A stretch of 64,000 nucleotides of DNA. It comes from Pyxidicoccus parkwaysis. Its GTDB lineage: Bacteria > Myxococcota > Myxococcia > Myxococcales > Myxococcaceae. The translations under genes and the position numbers were made by a program. This document shows, one piece after another, positions 35,904 through 44,615 of this stretch. Under the pieces are notes generated by a model. That model did no database searches. It saw only the letters and a list, made by a program, of their open reading frames with translations, and was not told where the DNA came from. The DNA lies in contig NZ_CP071090.1 in NCBI RefSeq assembly GCF_017301735.1, forward strand, positions 4,826,001 to 4,890,000. The letters are read 5' to 3'. The first letter of the stretch is position 1. Each line of letters opens with the position of its first letter.

Positions 35904-36661
35904 ACGCTCCCCTTCCCCCCTCCCCTCGCGGCCCCGAGTGTCCGCCCACCGCCGTGCTCGAAGCGCTGTCGGCCGGCGAGCCCACGCCGGAGACGACGCG
36001 CGAGCACGTGAAGAGTTGTGCCGCATGTGGTGCGCAGCTCGAAGCGCTGACGGCCGGACGGGAGGCGTTCCTCAAGGCCCGGCCGACGGACCGCTTCCTG
36101 CGTCAGCTCGAACGTCGCGAGGCCACGGCCGCCCGTGCGCCGTCTCCATGGCGACGCTTCCTGCCGGTGCTCGTGGCGGTGGTGCCCGCGCTGGTGCTGG
36201 TGCTCGTGGTGGGGCCGAAGCTGTTGCAGGACAACTCGGGTGTGACGTGGAAGGGAGACGCGTTCCGAGTGGTGGCCGCGCGTCCTGGCGCGGAACCGGT
36301 CCCCCTGGCTCCGGACAGCGCGGTGAAGGCGGGAGACCGGCTGCGCTTCGCCTACGAGGCGCCCGAGGCCGGGAATCTCCTGGTGCTGGAGCTGGACGGC
36401 CGGGGTGGTGCGACGGTCTTCCATCCGTTCAACGGAACGACGTCGGCGCCCATCGGCGCCATGCAGCGCGACTTCCTTCCCGGCAGCGTGGAGCTCGACG
36501 ACGCGCCGGGAACGGAGTGGCTCTTCGCCGTCTTCTCGCCTCGTCCGCTCCAGGCGGCCCCGCTCCTCGCGAAGTTGCGTGAGCAGGCGGGACGCGCCGA
36601 GCCCACCCTCACCTGCGACGGCTGCCGCGTGTCCGCGCTGCGCCTGCGCAAGACGCCATGA
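35900..36661 (+). CDS. Zinc-binding anti-sigma factor
   Basis: A 253-residue protein with the ZAS motif His36-x3-Cys40-x2-Cys43 (HVKSCAAC), then a single transmembrane helix (about 86-107) and a C-terminal extracytoplasmic domain of about 145 residues containing LRFAYEAPEAGNLLVLELDG, similar to DUF4384-type sensor domains. This is the layout of a membrane anti-sigma factor: the N-terminus binds the sigma factor and the outer domain senses a signal. Coupled by 4-base overlaps to the sigma gene before it and the protease gene after it. Confidence 0.9.
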   Translation: MNAPLPPSPRGPECPPTAVLEALSAGEPTPETTREHVKSCAACGAQLEALTAGREAFLKARPTDRFLRQLERREATAARAPSPWRRFLPVLVAVVPALVLVLVVGPKLLQDNSGVTWKGDAFRVVAARPGAEPVPLAPDSAVKAGDRLRFAYEAPEAGNLLVLELDGRGGATVFHPFNGTTSAPIGAMQRDFLPGSVELDDAPGTEWLFAVFSPRPLQAAPLLAKLREQAGRAEPTLTCDGCRVSALRLRKTP

Positions 36662-38235
36662 CGCGTATGCGGCTTCTGCCCCTGTGTCTGCTCGTGCTCC
36701 TGTGGCCGGCCCTCGCGCCAGCCGAGACGGTGCGGCTGCTCGTGTCCATCGGCGCAAACGTGGGCGACCCGGACGATGCGGTGCTGCGCTTCGCGGATGA
36801 CGACGCGGCGCGCATGCGCCAGCTCTTCGTGGAACTGGGCGGCGTGCGCGCGGACCGTGCCTCGATGCTGGTGGACGATCCAGCGCAGGAGGTGCGCCAG
36901 AAGCTCGCGGAGGTCGCGGGCCGCGTCGCCGAATTGCGCGGCGAGGGACATGACCCGGTGCTGGTGGTCTACGTCTCCTCGCATGCAAAGGCGGGCGTGC
37001 TGCACCTCGCGGGCACGCACCTTCCGCTGGCCGAGCTGCGCGACTCCGCGCGCAAGGCCGGTGCGCGTCTCACGCTGGTGGTGGTGGACGCGTGCGAGAG
37101 CGGCACCCTGGCGCAGAAGAAAGGCGGCCGCGCGGCACCGGCGTATGACGTCGCGCTGGAGAAGCTGCCGCTGCACGGCGAGGTGGTCGTCTCTTCGAGC
37201 GGCCCGGCGGAGCTGAGCGAGGAGTGGGACTCGTTGCAGGGCTCACTCTTCACGCACCACCTGCTCACGGGCCTGCGCGGTGACGCGGATGCGGACTCGG
37301 ACGGAAAGGTGTCTCTCTCCGAGGCGTATGCCTATTCCTACCGCCGCACCGTGGCGGGAGCGGCGGGCGCGGGACAGCACCCGGCCTATGCGCTGGAACT
37401 GGCCGGCACGGGTGAATTGGTGCTCACCGAGCCCGCGGTCGCGAAGAGCGCGCTCGTCTTCCCCGCCGCCGCGTCGGGACGCTACGTGGTGTCCAGCCGT
37501 CCCCGTCCGGACGTCGTCGCCGAGGTGGACAAGGAGCCCGGGCGTCCGCTGCGAATCGCGGTACCTCCGGGGCGCTACCTCGTGCGCAAGCGCGCGGGCG
37601 CGAGCACGGGCCTGCTCGAAGTGGAGCTGCCCTTCGGCGGCGAGCGGCAGGTGAACGAGTCCGCGCTGGAGTGGCGCCGCTACCAGGAGGTCGCCGTGAA
37701 GGGCGGCTCACTGGAGCTCAAGAACGCAGCGGTGCTCGCGCTCGGGCGCTGGGAAGGAACACCCATTCCAGGCACGGGCTCGCGAGTGGCGGGCGCGCTG
37801 GGCTACCGGCATACGTGGGGACCATGGTGGGCACTGGGCACGGTGTCGGGCACACGCTCGACGTACCGGGGCGTGGGCCTGGGCATCACCGAGGGCTCAC
37901 TGGGGCTGGGCGCGTCCGGCGGCTACCGCTGGCTCGAATGGGCCTTGGTGCCGCACGTGGGCCTGTCCGTGGAGTTGCTGGGGTTGAGGCAGTCGTTCCA
38001 AAGAGACCGCGAGGAGGACATCCAGGACACGCTGGGGTTGCCGCCGCTGGAGTCTCGAAGTGCGCTGGGGGTCGCGGCCGGACCTGTGGTTGGCGTGGAG
38101 GTGCCGCTGCCCGGCTCGGCTTTCGCGCTCATCCAGGGACAGTTGCTGGTGCGCTACCTGCCGCCTTCGAGCGAAGGCGTGGCCCCGCTCCGCCTCGTGC
38201 CGCTCGCCAGCGCGGGCGCGGGCTTCCGCTTCTGA
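36658..38235 (+). CDS. Secreted caspase-family protease with C-terminal beta-barrel-like region
   Basis: A 525-residue protein with a signal peptide (to about residue 22). The caspase-like domain (about 25-235) has catalytic His109 (YVSSHAKAG) and Cys146 (VDACESG). The usual SGHG is replaced by SSHA, but the His/Cys dyad and spacing are kept. After a linker, residues about 360-525 are Gly-rich alternating strands (VAGALGYRHTWGPWWALGTV), like an outer-membrane barrel ending in GAGFRF. So it may be exported and anchored at the outer membrane. The last Phe supports a Bam-type C-terminus. It overlaps the anti-sigma gene and could process it or other envelope proteins (inference). Confidence 0.88.
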   Translation: MTRMRLLPLCLLVLLWPALAPAETVRLLVSIGANVGDPDDAVLRFADDDAARMRQLFVELGGVRADRASMLVDDPAQEVRQKLAEVAGRVAELRGEGHDPVLVVYVSSHAKAGVLHLAGTHLPLAELRDSARKAGARLTLVVVDACESGTLAQKKGGRAAPAYDVALEKLPLHGEVVVSSSGPAELSEEWDSLQGSLFTHHLLTGLRGDADADSDGKVSLSEAYAYSYRRTVAGAAGAGQHPAYALELAGTGELVLTEPAVAKSALVFPAAASGRYVVSSRPRPDVVAEVDKEPGRPLRIAVPPGRYLVRKRAGASTGLLEVELPFGGERQVNESALEWRRYQEVAVKGGSLELKNAAVLALGRWEGTPIPGTGSRVAGALGYRHTWGPWWALGTVSGTRSTYRGVGLGITEGSLGLGASGGYRWLEWALVPHVGLSVELLGLRQSFQRDREEDIQDTLGLPPLESRSALGVAAGPVVGVEVPLPGSAFALIQGQLLVRYLPPSSEGVAPLRLVPLASAGAGFRF

Positions 38236-38249
38236 GAGGACACGCCGCG

Positions 38250-39512
38250 ATGTTCCGCCAATCCGGGCTGATACTCCTGTTCGTCCTCGCCGCCGCGTGC
38301 GGCCACCCCGTGGACTCGACGTATGCGGGCGACCCGCTCGTCACGCTGCGTGGCCAGGCGAGCCTCTCTGCTACCAACCGGCCCGATGGCCCGGTGCGAC
38401 TGACGCTCGCGTGGTACCCGGGGCTCGTGGACGACTCCGCCGCACAGCCGAGCGCCCCCGCGTCCATCCTCACCGAGGACATCGCCTTCCAATCCACCTT
38501 CCCCGCTGACTTCGCGCTGCCGCTCACCCAGCCACCACCGGAAGCCGCGCGCGTAGCCGTAGGTGGCCGAATTCGAGGCCGCGCCGCGACGGGCTTCCTG
38601 CTCGCCTACCGCGACATGAATGACAACCACCGCCTCGACCCGCTTCCGGCCCGAGGCGGTCTGTCCAATCGTGACAGGGTGGTGGGCTCGTCGTGGGGCG
38701 GGGCCGATTCGTATGTGTTGCTTTACCTCGAAGAGGCACAGGACGCGGACACGGGCCTGAAGCGCGGCTTCAACCTCGTCCACATCACTGTCGACGGCGG
38801 TGGCGTGGTGCAGCTCGACACGCCCATTCCGCTCGCGCTGAGCGCGGGGAGCGCGCAGCTCGACCTGCTCGCATGTGAAGTCGCCTGGGACCAGTCATCC
38901 GAGTCCGAGCCCCCGTGCGGCCTCGACTTCGAGCAGCCGCCTCCGCCGGAGGGAACGCTCGAAGTACATGGCTCGGTGTCACTCGAAGGCCGCGCCGTAA
39001 CGGTCTACCTCTACATCGACCGGGACGACGTGAGACTCAATGACGCCACCGTCACGGTGGCTGGACGCCCCATCCCCTACGTGAACGACCGCTTCGCCTA
39101 CTACCTCGAAGAGACAGACTCCACGCTGCTCAGCGAGGGCGGCACCGTGGAGCTGGTGGTGCGCTGGGGAGACACCGTCGACCGCCGGTTGCTCACCGTC
39201 CCCGACGACTTCTCCATCCTCTCACCAGGCCCGGGGGCGCGGGTGAAGAGCAACACGGAGCTCGACGTGGACTGGACGGCCGCTCGCGGTGCGGTTGCCT
39301 ATGACGTGACGCTGGAGGCACCGGATGCGCCGGAACTGAACCCACTGACCCGCAGCTTCACGAACGCAACCGACGCAACACTGCTCCCAGTCTCGTACGT
39401 GGGGGACGTCACCCTCCGCGTCGCCGCCGTGTACCAGGCGTGGGACGCGAGCCATTACGGGTGGCTCTCAGTCGAGAACGTTCGCACCCGGCCGCTCACG
39501 CTGGTGCCCTGA
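38250..39512 (+). CDS. Lipoprotein with beta-sandwich domains, sigma/caspase operon
   Basis: A 420-residue lipoprotein with lipobox LAAAC. The first domain (about 28-215) is beta-rich with the pattern GRIRGRAATGFLLAYRDMND. A later Ig/FN3-like part (about 315-420) begins near ILSPGPGARVKSNTELDVDW and ends in the repeated stretch VTLRVAAVYQAWDASHYGWL. No enzyme family is recognised. It starts 14 bases after the caspase gene, so it is the fourth member of the operon. The 3' end of the gene is duplicated near 44.3 kb. Confidence 0.82.
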   Translation: MFRQSGLILLFVLAAACGHPVDSTYAGDPLVTLRGQASLSATNRPDGPVRLTLAWYPGLVDDSAAQPSAPASILTEDIAFQSTFPADFALPLTQPPPEAARVAVGGRIRGRAATGFLLAYRDMNDNHRLDPLPARGGLSNRDRVVGSSWGGADSYVLLYLEEAQDADTGLKRGFNLVHITVDGGGVVQLDTPIPLALSAGSAQLDLLACEVAWDQSSESEPPCGLDFEQPPPPEGTLEVHGSVSLEGRAVTVYLYIDRDDVRLNDATVTVAGRPIPYVNDRFAYYLEETDSTLLSEGGTVELVVRWGDTVDRRLLTVPDDFSILSPGPGARVKSNTELDVDWTAARGAVAYDVTLEAPDAPELNPLTRSFTNATDATLLPVSYVGDVTLRVAAVYQAWDASHYGWLSVENVRTRPLTLVP

Positions 39513-39526
39513 AGACAGCGAGAACG
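39409..39526 (+). repeat. Direct repeat copy 1: 3' end of the lipoprotein gene
   Basis: The last ~100 coding bases and about 14 bases past the stop (through GAAGACAGCG) are closely matched at 44243-44364. Copy 1 belongs to the intact lipoprotein gene. Confidence 0.85.
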
Positions 39527-39969
39527 CGGGCCCTGCTGGCCGGCACGCTTCTAAAAGCGCGCCAGCCACCTGCTCTTGAACGCGTCACAAGTAATACGTA
39601 GTGCGTCGCCTGTCGTTGACAACGAAGGTGGCAAAGCCAATCGTGAACGACAGATCAACCAACGTCGCACCTACCAAACCCGTGCTTCCGCCTGGCGTTC
39701 TGATTTGGCCTCTATTTCTCCAGGTTCCACCGGAGCGTCATTGAGTGGCCGGGTACGTCGCGAAGGGCGCGCCGGCCGAAGCGACCTTCACCCTGCGGCT
39801 GCGCTACCTGCGGCGATGATGAAGCGTGCGCTTTCGCCTGTGGCTCTGACTCCCCACGACAAACGGGTGTGGATGGCTGTCGTCCACCTGCTGGATGACG
39901 TTGGAGTCCGACTACCTCCCGAGTAGCCTCCTCGTGCGGCGCGGTGCGCACCGCCTCACGAGGGACCTC
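39513..39969. other. Intergenic region before split kinase
   Basis: 457 bases without a recognised gene. GC content is lower than in neighbours around 39590-39720. A frame-open stretch from 39895 to the kinase start would add 25 residues to the kinase and is matched upstream of the paralogue at 49583, so the conserved block may be coding or a conserved leader. Confidence 0.5.
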
Positions 39970-40400
39970 ATGGCGTCTGACGTCTTCAATCCCGCTCGCC
40001 TGCTCCCAGGAATGCTCATCGGCCCGTGGCGTCTGCTGGAGCTGCGCGGCAGGGGCTCCTACGGCATCGTCTTCCGCGCCGTCCACGCGCTGCAGCAGGA
40101 CGCAGAACCCGTGGCCCTCAAGCTGGCCGTCAACCTGTGGGATGCTCGCTTCGCGCGTGAGGCCGAGTTGCTCTCCCGCATCCACCACCCCGCCGTCCCT
40201 CGCCTGCTGGACCATGGCCACTGGCAGCCCCGGCAGACGCTGTCCTTCCCCTGGCTCGTCATGGAGTGGATAGAGGGCCTGCCTCTCTACGAATGGGCCT
40301 ACGCTCAACGCCCCTCTTCACGGCAGGTGCTTCAGCTTCTGGCCCGCCTCGCCCGTGCTCTCGACGCTACCCATTCGGCCGGTGGCCTCCACCGAGATGT
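39970..40400 (+). pseudogene. Ser/Thr protein kinase, 5' half, interrupted by mobile element
   Basis: 143 codons of kinase N-lobe: P-loop RGRGSYGIVFRA, the ATP-anchoring Lys in VALKLAV, hinge MEWIEGLPLYEW, and up to HRD of the catalytic loop. The frame is then broken at 40400 after bases GT of the Val codon and continues for 12 element-derived codons. Joining 40400 to 42999 gives an uninterrupted 480-residue kinase (HRDVKGEN restored). The ATG at 39970 follows ACGAGGGACCTC; an upstream ATG at 39895 is the alternative. A closely similar intact kinase is at 49658. Confidence 0.92.
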
Positions 40401-40415
40401 ACTACGCATAATGCA
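40391..40415. other. Left attachment junction (attL-like)
   Basis: Kinase sequence ACCGAGATGT meets element sequence ACTACGCATAATG. The same GT dinucleotide ends the left flank (40399-40400) and begins the right flank (42997-42998), as expected for a 2-bp serine-recombinase crossover. Confidence 0.8.
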
Positions 40416-42504
40416 CCTCATGCTGCATGGGGTTTGAGGAACTGGAGGAGCTACGGGCCCTGCCAGCGTTCAGTCTCCTGAGCGCCTGGCGGTCGAGCTT
40501 GAACCAGCAGACGTGGCCACGTCCGCCTCCCTCTGTCGGTTCGAGCCAGCCTCGCGCCATCCAGTAACGCACGATGGCCTCGGAGACGCCGAAACGCTCG
40601 GCGACGCCGTGCACGGAATAGAGACCATCGGCTCGACGAGCAGGTGCTGGCACGCACTGCGGTGCCGGCATTGCGCGGTGCAGTCCCCGCACGTTCAACA
40701 CCCGGTGCACCGTCTTCGTGTTCCACGGGAGGTTGGCTCCGGAGCGCAGGCCCCGTTGATTGAGCTCGGCAGCGATTTGGGCGTCACTCTTCTGCTGAAA
40801 GAGTTGAAGGATGAGCTCGACGGCCTCGGCTGGATTGCTCCGCGTCTGGAAGCCCTGGCGACGCGGCAGGGTGAAGTCCGTGACGGCTCCCGTCACCCAG
40901 ACGACCTGGACGCGGATTTGTCTGCTGGGTACTTCGATGGGGCTCAGCGCGACTTTCTGCACCAGGATGCGTAGCAGGTTCTTGCGCTCCGCGTTCGTCG
41001 TGCTCGGCGCGCTCCACACCCGCGGCAAGGACTTGGAAAGCGTCAGGATGCGTGCGCGGTCCTGCTCGGAAAGCTCCAGCTTCTGGCGTCGCCGCTCCTG
41101 CTGGTACTGGCTCTCCAACTCCTCCAACTCCCGCAGCTTGTCATTCCATTCATGCTCGAGGGTACGAGCCACGACCCGATTGTCCGGGTCCACGGCCTTG
41201 TAGCGGCGCTCGGCCAACTGGGCCTCGTAGCGCGTGCGCTCCATCCGCAGCTTCCACTGCTGATGCAACTGCTCGGCCTGGCGTTCCACTTCGTGCGCTA
41301 CGGCCAGTCCGAGCTCCACCTCTGGCGGCTGCACCGCTTCCAGGAAGAGTCGGGCGACGGCCTCATCCACCCCGCGAGCCGCCACCAACCAACACAGCCG
41401 CTTGCCTCCCATGGAGCCAGGAGCGTTGGAGCATTCGTAGTAGGGGCTGTGCGTGGCGCCCCGATAGCGCACGCCCATGGAGTGGCCGCACTTCCCACAG
41501 AGCACCAGGCCTTGCAGCAGGGCCGCTCCTTCTCGCGCGGCGCCATGTTGGTGTGGCAGGTGGTGGGTGCGATTGCTCTCGAGCTTCTTCTGGTTGGTCA
41601 TGAACTCCTCCCAGCTCAGATAGGCCGGGTGGTGGTTGAAGAGGCATACCTTCCACGACGGCAGGGGCAGCACGGTGGTGTGCCGCTGCTTCACTTGCCC
41701 TTCCACCAGCGCCATGCGCACCTCCTTGCGCCCGTAGACGTAGGCGCCGGCGTAGAGGGGGTTGTGGAGCATGTCGAGCACGCTGTCGTAGCGCGGGAGA
41801 CTCCAATGCACCTGGCGCCCTCGCAGCTGGTGCGTGGGCAGCTTCAGCCCATGCCGGGCGAAGTAACGCACCACCGCGTAGCCACTGCCCTCCAGCCGGA
41901 AGCGCTCGAAGACCAGTCGCACCGCGCGCTGGACCTGCTCGTCCGGGTCCAGGCAGAGCCGATGCGTTGCTTCGTTCCACTGATAACCGACAGGGGGCGC
42001 GAGGAAGAGTTCCCCGCGCCGGGCCTTGGACAACTTGCCTCCCTGCAGCCTCAGGCGCATCCAGTACTGCTCGGCCTCGCTCATGGTGCCCTTGAGCCCC
42101 AGCAAGAGTCGGTCGTTGTAGTCTCGCGGCGTGTAGATGGCCTGCTCGTCCGCGATGAGGACATCGGCCAGCGCGCACAACTCCAGCAGGCGCTGCCAGT
42201 CCGCCGAGGAGCGCGCCAGCCGCGACACCTCCAAGGCGAGGATGAGGCCCACCCGTCCGTGGGCCACCTCTTCGGCCAGTCGCTGGAAGCCGGAGCGCCA
42301 GGCACTCCCCGCGCCGCTCTGTCCCAGGTCTTCGTCAATGACGTCAATGCGCCCGGCCGGCCAACCAAGCTCCTGCGCGCGTTGCTTCAGGGCATACTGC
42401 CGGGTGGTGGACTCATGGTGTTCGAGGACCTGCTTGAGCGTGGACTGCCGCAGGTAGACGACCGCCCGTCGTTGAAGATGAGTGGCCTGTAGCTTGTCGC
42501 TCAT
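40402..42504 (-). CDS. Large serine recombinase (integrase)
   Basis: A 700-residue site-specific recombinase. The N-terminal resolvase domain has the active-site motif YLRQST (Ser21) and the Arg-rich LALEVSRLARSSADW, GLKGTMSEAEQYWMRLRLQ set. A recombinase domain (about 165-290) follows with AVRLVFERFRLEGSGY. A zinc ribbon has CGKCGHSM and YYECSNA (about 335-365), then a coiled coil (about 400-480). The last 70 residues hold a MerR/excisionase-like helix-turn-helix (GVAERFGVSEAIVRYWMARG), not a usual feature of phage integrases. It should catalyse integration/excision of the element. Confidence 0.93.
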   Translation of the reverse strand: MSDKLQATHLQRRAVVYLRQSTLKQVLEHHESTTRQYALKQRAQELGWPAGRIDVIDEDLGQSGAGSAWRSGFQRLAEEVAHGRVGLILALEVSRLARSSADWQRLLELCALADVLIADEQAIYTPRDYNDRLLLGLKGTMSEAEQYWMRLRLQGGKLSKARRGELFLAPPVGYQWNEATHRLCLDPDEQVQRAVRLVFERFRLEGSGYAVVRYFARHGLKLPTHQLRGRQVHWSLPRYDSVLDMLHNPLYAGAYVYGRKEVRMALVEGQVKQRHTTVLPLPSWKVCLFNHHPAYLSWEEFMTNQKKLESNRTHHLPHQHGAAREGAALLQGLVLCGKCGHSMGVRYRGATHSPYYECSNAPGSMGGKRLCWLVAARGVDEAVARLFLEAVQPPEVELGLAVAHEVERQAEQLHQQWKLRMERTRYEAQLAERRYKAVDPDNRVVARTLEHEWNDKLRELEELESQYQQERRRQKLELSEQDRARILTLSKSLPRVWSAPSTTNAERKNLLRILVQKVALSPIEVPSRQIRVQVVWVTGAVTDFTLPRRQGFQTRSNPAEAVELILQLFQQKSDAQIAAELNQRGLRSGANLPWNTKTVHRVLNVRGLHRAMPAPQCVPAPARRADGLYSVHGVAERFGVSEAIVRYWMARGWLEPTEGGGRGHVCWFKLDRQALRRLNAGRARSSSSSSNPMQHEVHYA

Positions 42505-42944
42505 GGCTTCGCTCTCCGGCGCCGGCCTCTTCGCGCAGCACCTTGTGCAGCAGGCTGGCCCAGGCGCTCACCAACTGGCTTCGGGCTGCCTCGGACAGGT
42601 GTGACCAGGGCAGGTCTGCGCGGGGCCCCAGCGGTACTGGCATGATTGAACCTAGACTCCCGCGCTGGTAGCGCAGCAGGCTCTGGAGGCAGGGGCCGTT
42701 TCAGCCCCTCCTCGACGGCTGCAGCCAGCTTCAGCAAGGCAGGGGCACTCAGACGTACCTGCCGTCCCCCGGAGACCGCCGGCACTGTGGGAGTGCGGCG
42801 GTCCGTCCACTCGAGCGGCAACCGAATGAAACCACCCTTGGGATGCTCGACATCGACGTACTGCTGCCCACTCTGGCTACGCACGATACGCATGACCACC
42901 AACTGCAAGCCTCTCAGGGGATGCACCGGGAACGTGATGCCCAC
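42501..42944 (-). CDS. Small partner protein of the recombinase (DUF5372-like)
   Basis: A 147-residue protein. Residues 1-55 (GITFPVHPLRGLQLVVMRIV, then a FIRLPLEWTD stretch) resemble the DUF5372 family, found next to recombinase genes of this type; this assignment is from memory of the family pattern. The C-terminal 80 residues are low-complexity and Arg/Pro-rich. The stop overlaps the recombinase start (ATGA), so the two are co-translated. GTG 42944 is the first start inside the element with conserved sequence right after it; no good ribosome site is seen. A role as accessory or directionality factor is inference. Confidence 0.7.
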   Translation of the reverse strand: MGITFPVHPLRGLQLVVMRIVRSQSGQQYVDVEHPKGGFIRLPLEWTDRRTPTVPAVSGGRQVRLSAPALLKLAAAVEEGLKRPLPPEPAALPARESRFNHASTAGAPRRPALVTPVRGSPKPVGERLGQPAAQGAARRGRRRRAKP

Positions 42945-42984
42945 CCTTTCTGAACCGGATGCACCCTGCGGTGCAGTTTGCGGC

Positions 42985-43010
42985 CCACGTCGAGACGTGA
43001 AGGGCGAAAA
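42985..43010. other. Right attachment junction (attR-like)
   Basis: Element sequence CGGCCCACGTCGAGAC meets kinase sequence GTGAAGGGCGAAAAC. Left and right junctions share CGAGA-N-GT, so attP and attB probably agree over about 7 of 8 bases around the GT core. Confidence 0.78.
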
Positions 43011-44010
43011 CATCCTCGTCCGCCACACGGACGCTCAGCCCTTCCTCACGGACTTCGGCTCCGGCCACTTCCTGGGCGCAGCCACGCTCACCTTGCCGGC
43101 CTTTCCTCCCGGCACCCTCGCCTACCGCTCCCCCGAGGCGTGGCGCTACATCCCCCGCTCCGGAAAGATTCCCTCCATCCCCTATTCACCCCGGCCCGCG
43201 GATGACCTCTTCGCCCTGGGGGTCACCGCCTATCGGCTCGTCACCGGGAAGTACCCACCGGTGCCCAACCCGGAGGTTGAGGAGGCCTGGCTCTGGCTCC
43301 CCGAGGAGCACGCGCGCTGGACGGCGCGAGTCTGCAACCCTCACTGCATTCCGGAGCTGAGCGCGCTGGTGTCGCGGATGCTCTCACTGCGCCCCGATGC
43401 ACGAGGCAGCGCGCGAGAGGTGGCCGAAGCGCTGGAGCAGGCCGCGCGCAGGGCGGGACGTGAGGCGGATGTGCCGCTCTTCACGGGAGAAGAGCCGAGG
43501 CCCGCGGGCCTCTTTCCCCGCCCCCAGCACGTCACGGTGCAGCGCCCTCCTCGCCCTCACCGGTTGCCCTGGCTCGCGGCCGCCGGCCTCGGAGGCGCAC
43601 TGGCGCTGAGCGCTGCGGGGCTCTTGAGCGTGAGTCGCTCCGAGCAGCCCGCGACGCCCCAACTCGCGGAGCAGGAAGAGTCCAGGGATGGCGGCACCGT
43701 GGCCGTCGGGGACACCGCGCTGACGGCGAAGGTAGAGCCCGAGCGAGCCCCCTCCGTGTTGTCACCCATCGCGGTGGACGTGCCACCCAAACCCTTCCCA
43801 TGGCAGCGGCGCCCGGACGCCAGCGGCCGCTGTCCTAGCAAGGTGCAGGTGGCAATCAACGGCGGCTGTTGGACGAAGCTGCCCGTGGACCAGAAGGACT
43901 GTGATGCCGAGGCCGGCTTTTTTGAATACAGGGGCGCGTGCTACACCCCCGTCGCGACTCCGCCACGTCCTGCCACCTCGAGCCCTACGGAGCGAGACGA
44001 CAGTCCATAG
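42999..44010 (+). pseudogene. Ser/Thr protein kinase, 3' half, interrupted by mobile element
   Basis: Continuation of the kinase from VKGENILV, the Mg-binding loop FLTDFGSGHFLGA, APE-region GTLAYRSPEAW, and the rest of the C-lobe. Then a single transmembrane helix (LPWLAAAGLGGALALSAAGL) and an extracytoplasmic tail with a Cys pattern (INGGCWTKLPVDQKDCD and YRGACY). No start codon or ribosome site belongs to this half. It is cut off from its promoter unless the element excises. Frame, motifs and paralogue at 49658 show that only the insertion disables it. Confidence 0.92.
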
Positions 44011-44242
44011 ACATCTGCGCCAGAGCCCGGCTTGTGCTCCCAGCCGGCGTAGAAGCCGTCCAGCGCACTTCGGGTACACGCATCGCGCTGCTGCCGTAGA
44101 AGGGGCTGCGGCGTCGGTACGCGCCTCGCCCTCCGAACCGAGCAGCGCCGCCGCCGGGACGAGGCCCCCTGCTCACTCGCGCGAGCGGACGCTTGAAGGC
44201 GGCTCCCGTATCAGCGATGGGGGCAAACGGCTGTACGTGGGA
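44011..44242. other. Spacer between split kinase and lipoprotein-gene remnant
   Basis: About 230 bases with no supported gene. A reading frame passes through toward the remnant but shows no recognisable protein. Confidence 0.4.
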
Positions 44243-44364
44243 GGTGTCACCCTCCGCGTCGCCGCCGTGTACCAGGCCTGGGATTCGTACCGATACGGGT
44301 GGCTCTCCGTCGAGAACGTGCGCACCCGGCCGCTCACGCTGGTGCCCTGAAGACAGCGGGAAGG
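44243..44364 (+). pseudogene. Remnant of lipoprotein gene (direct repeat copy 2)
   Basis: Encodes VTLRVAAVYQAWDSYRYGWL and ends SVENVRTRPLTLVP-stop, matching the last ~35 residues of the lipoprotein at 38250-39512 plus the first bases after its stop. The rest of the gene is absent. It is best explained as the tail of a second lipoprotein copy left after duplication and deletion. Confidence 0.85.
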
Positions 44365-44615
44365 ACGGCTCGGCGGGCGGCCGCGGCCGGCGTCAATGCC
44401 TCTCTCATCGGCAGGAGCGCGGAATGGCTTGTCACACCACCCTGCTCCATTCCACCAGCGAATCTAGCGGCTGTTGGCGTTTGGCTTCCGCCTTGCTGCG
44501 CGGCGCACCCTGAGTCCCGCTCGCCCCTCCCCTGCACGGATGTCTCCCTCGTCCTGTAGAAGGGCCTTCCCGCCAGCTCGCGCCGACTCAACGCGGCGCG
44601 GAAGGCGGGACGGTC

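Larger units (their letters stand above)
40401..42998. mobile_element. 2.6-kb serine-recombinase element inserted in a kinase gene
   Basis: The insertion carries two overlapping minus-strand genes: a small partner (42944 to 42501) and a large serine recombinase (42504 to 40402) whose stop codon lies 1 base from the left junction. There are no terminal inverted repeats of transposase type and no target duplication larger than the shared GT core. The element lacks cargo genes. It splits the kinase gene at the conserved catalytic loop codons. Precise excision would restore the reading frame. Confidence 0.88.

Noticed and set aside
41152-42492. A 446-codon plus-strand frame opposite the recombinase
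   Set aside because: The recombinase frame carries all catalytic motifs; the opposite frame has no domain and antisense-like composition.
42646-43000. A longer kinase-3' frame starting inside the mobile element
   Set aside because: The part before 42999 is the antisense of the partner gene and carries no kinase-like sequence.
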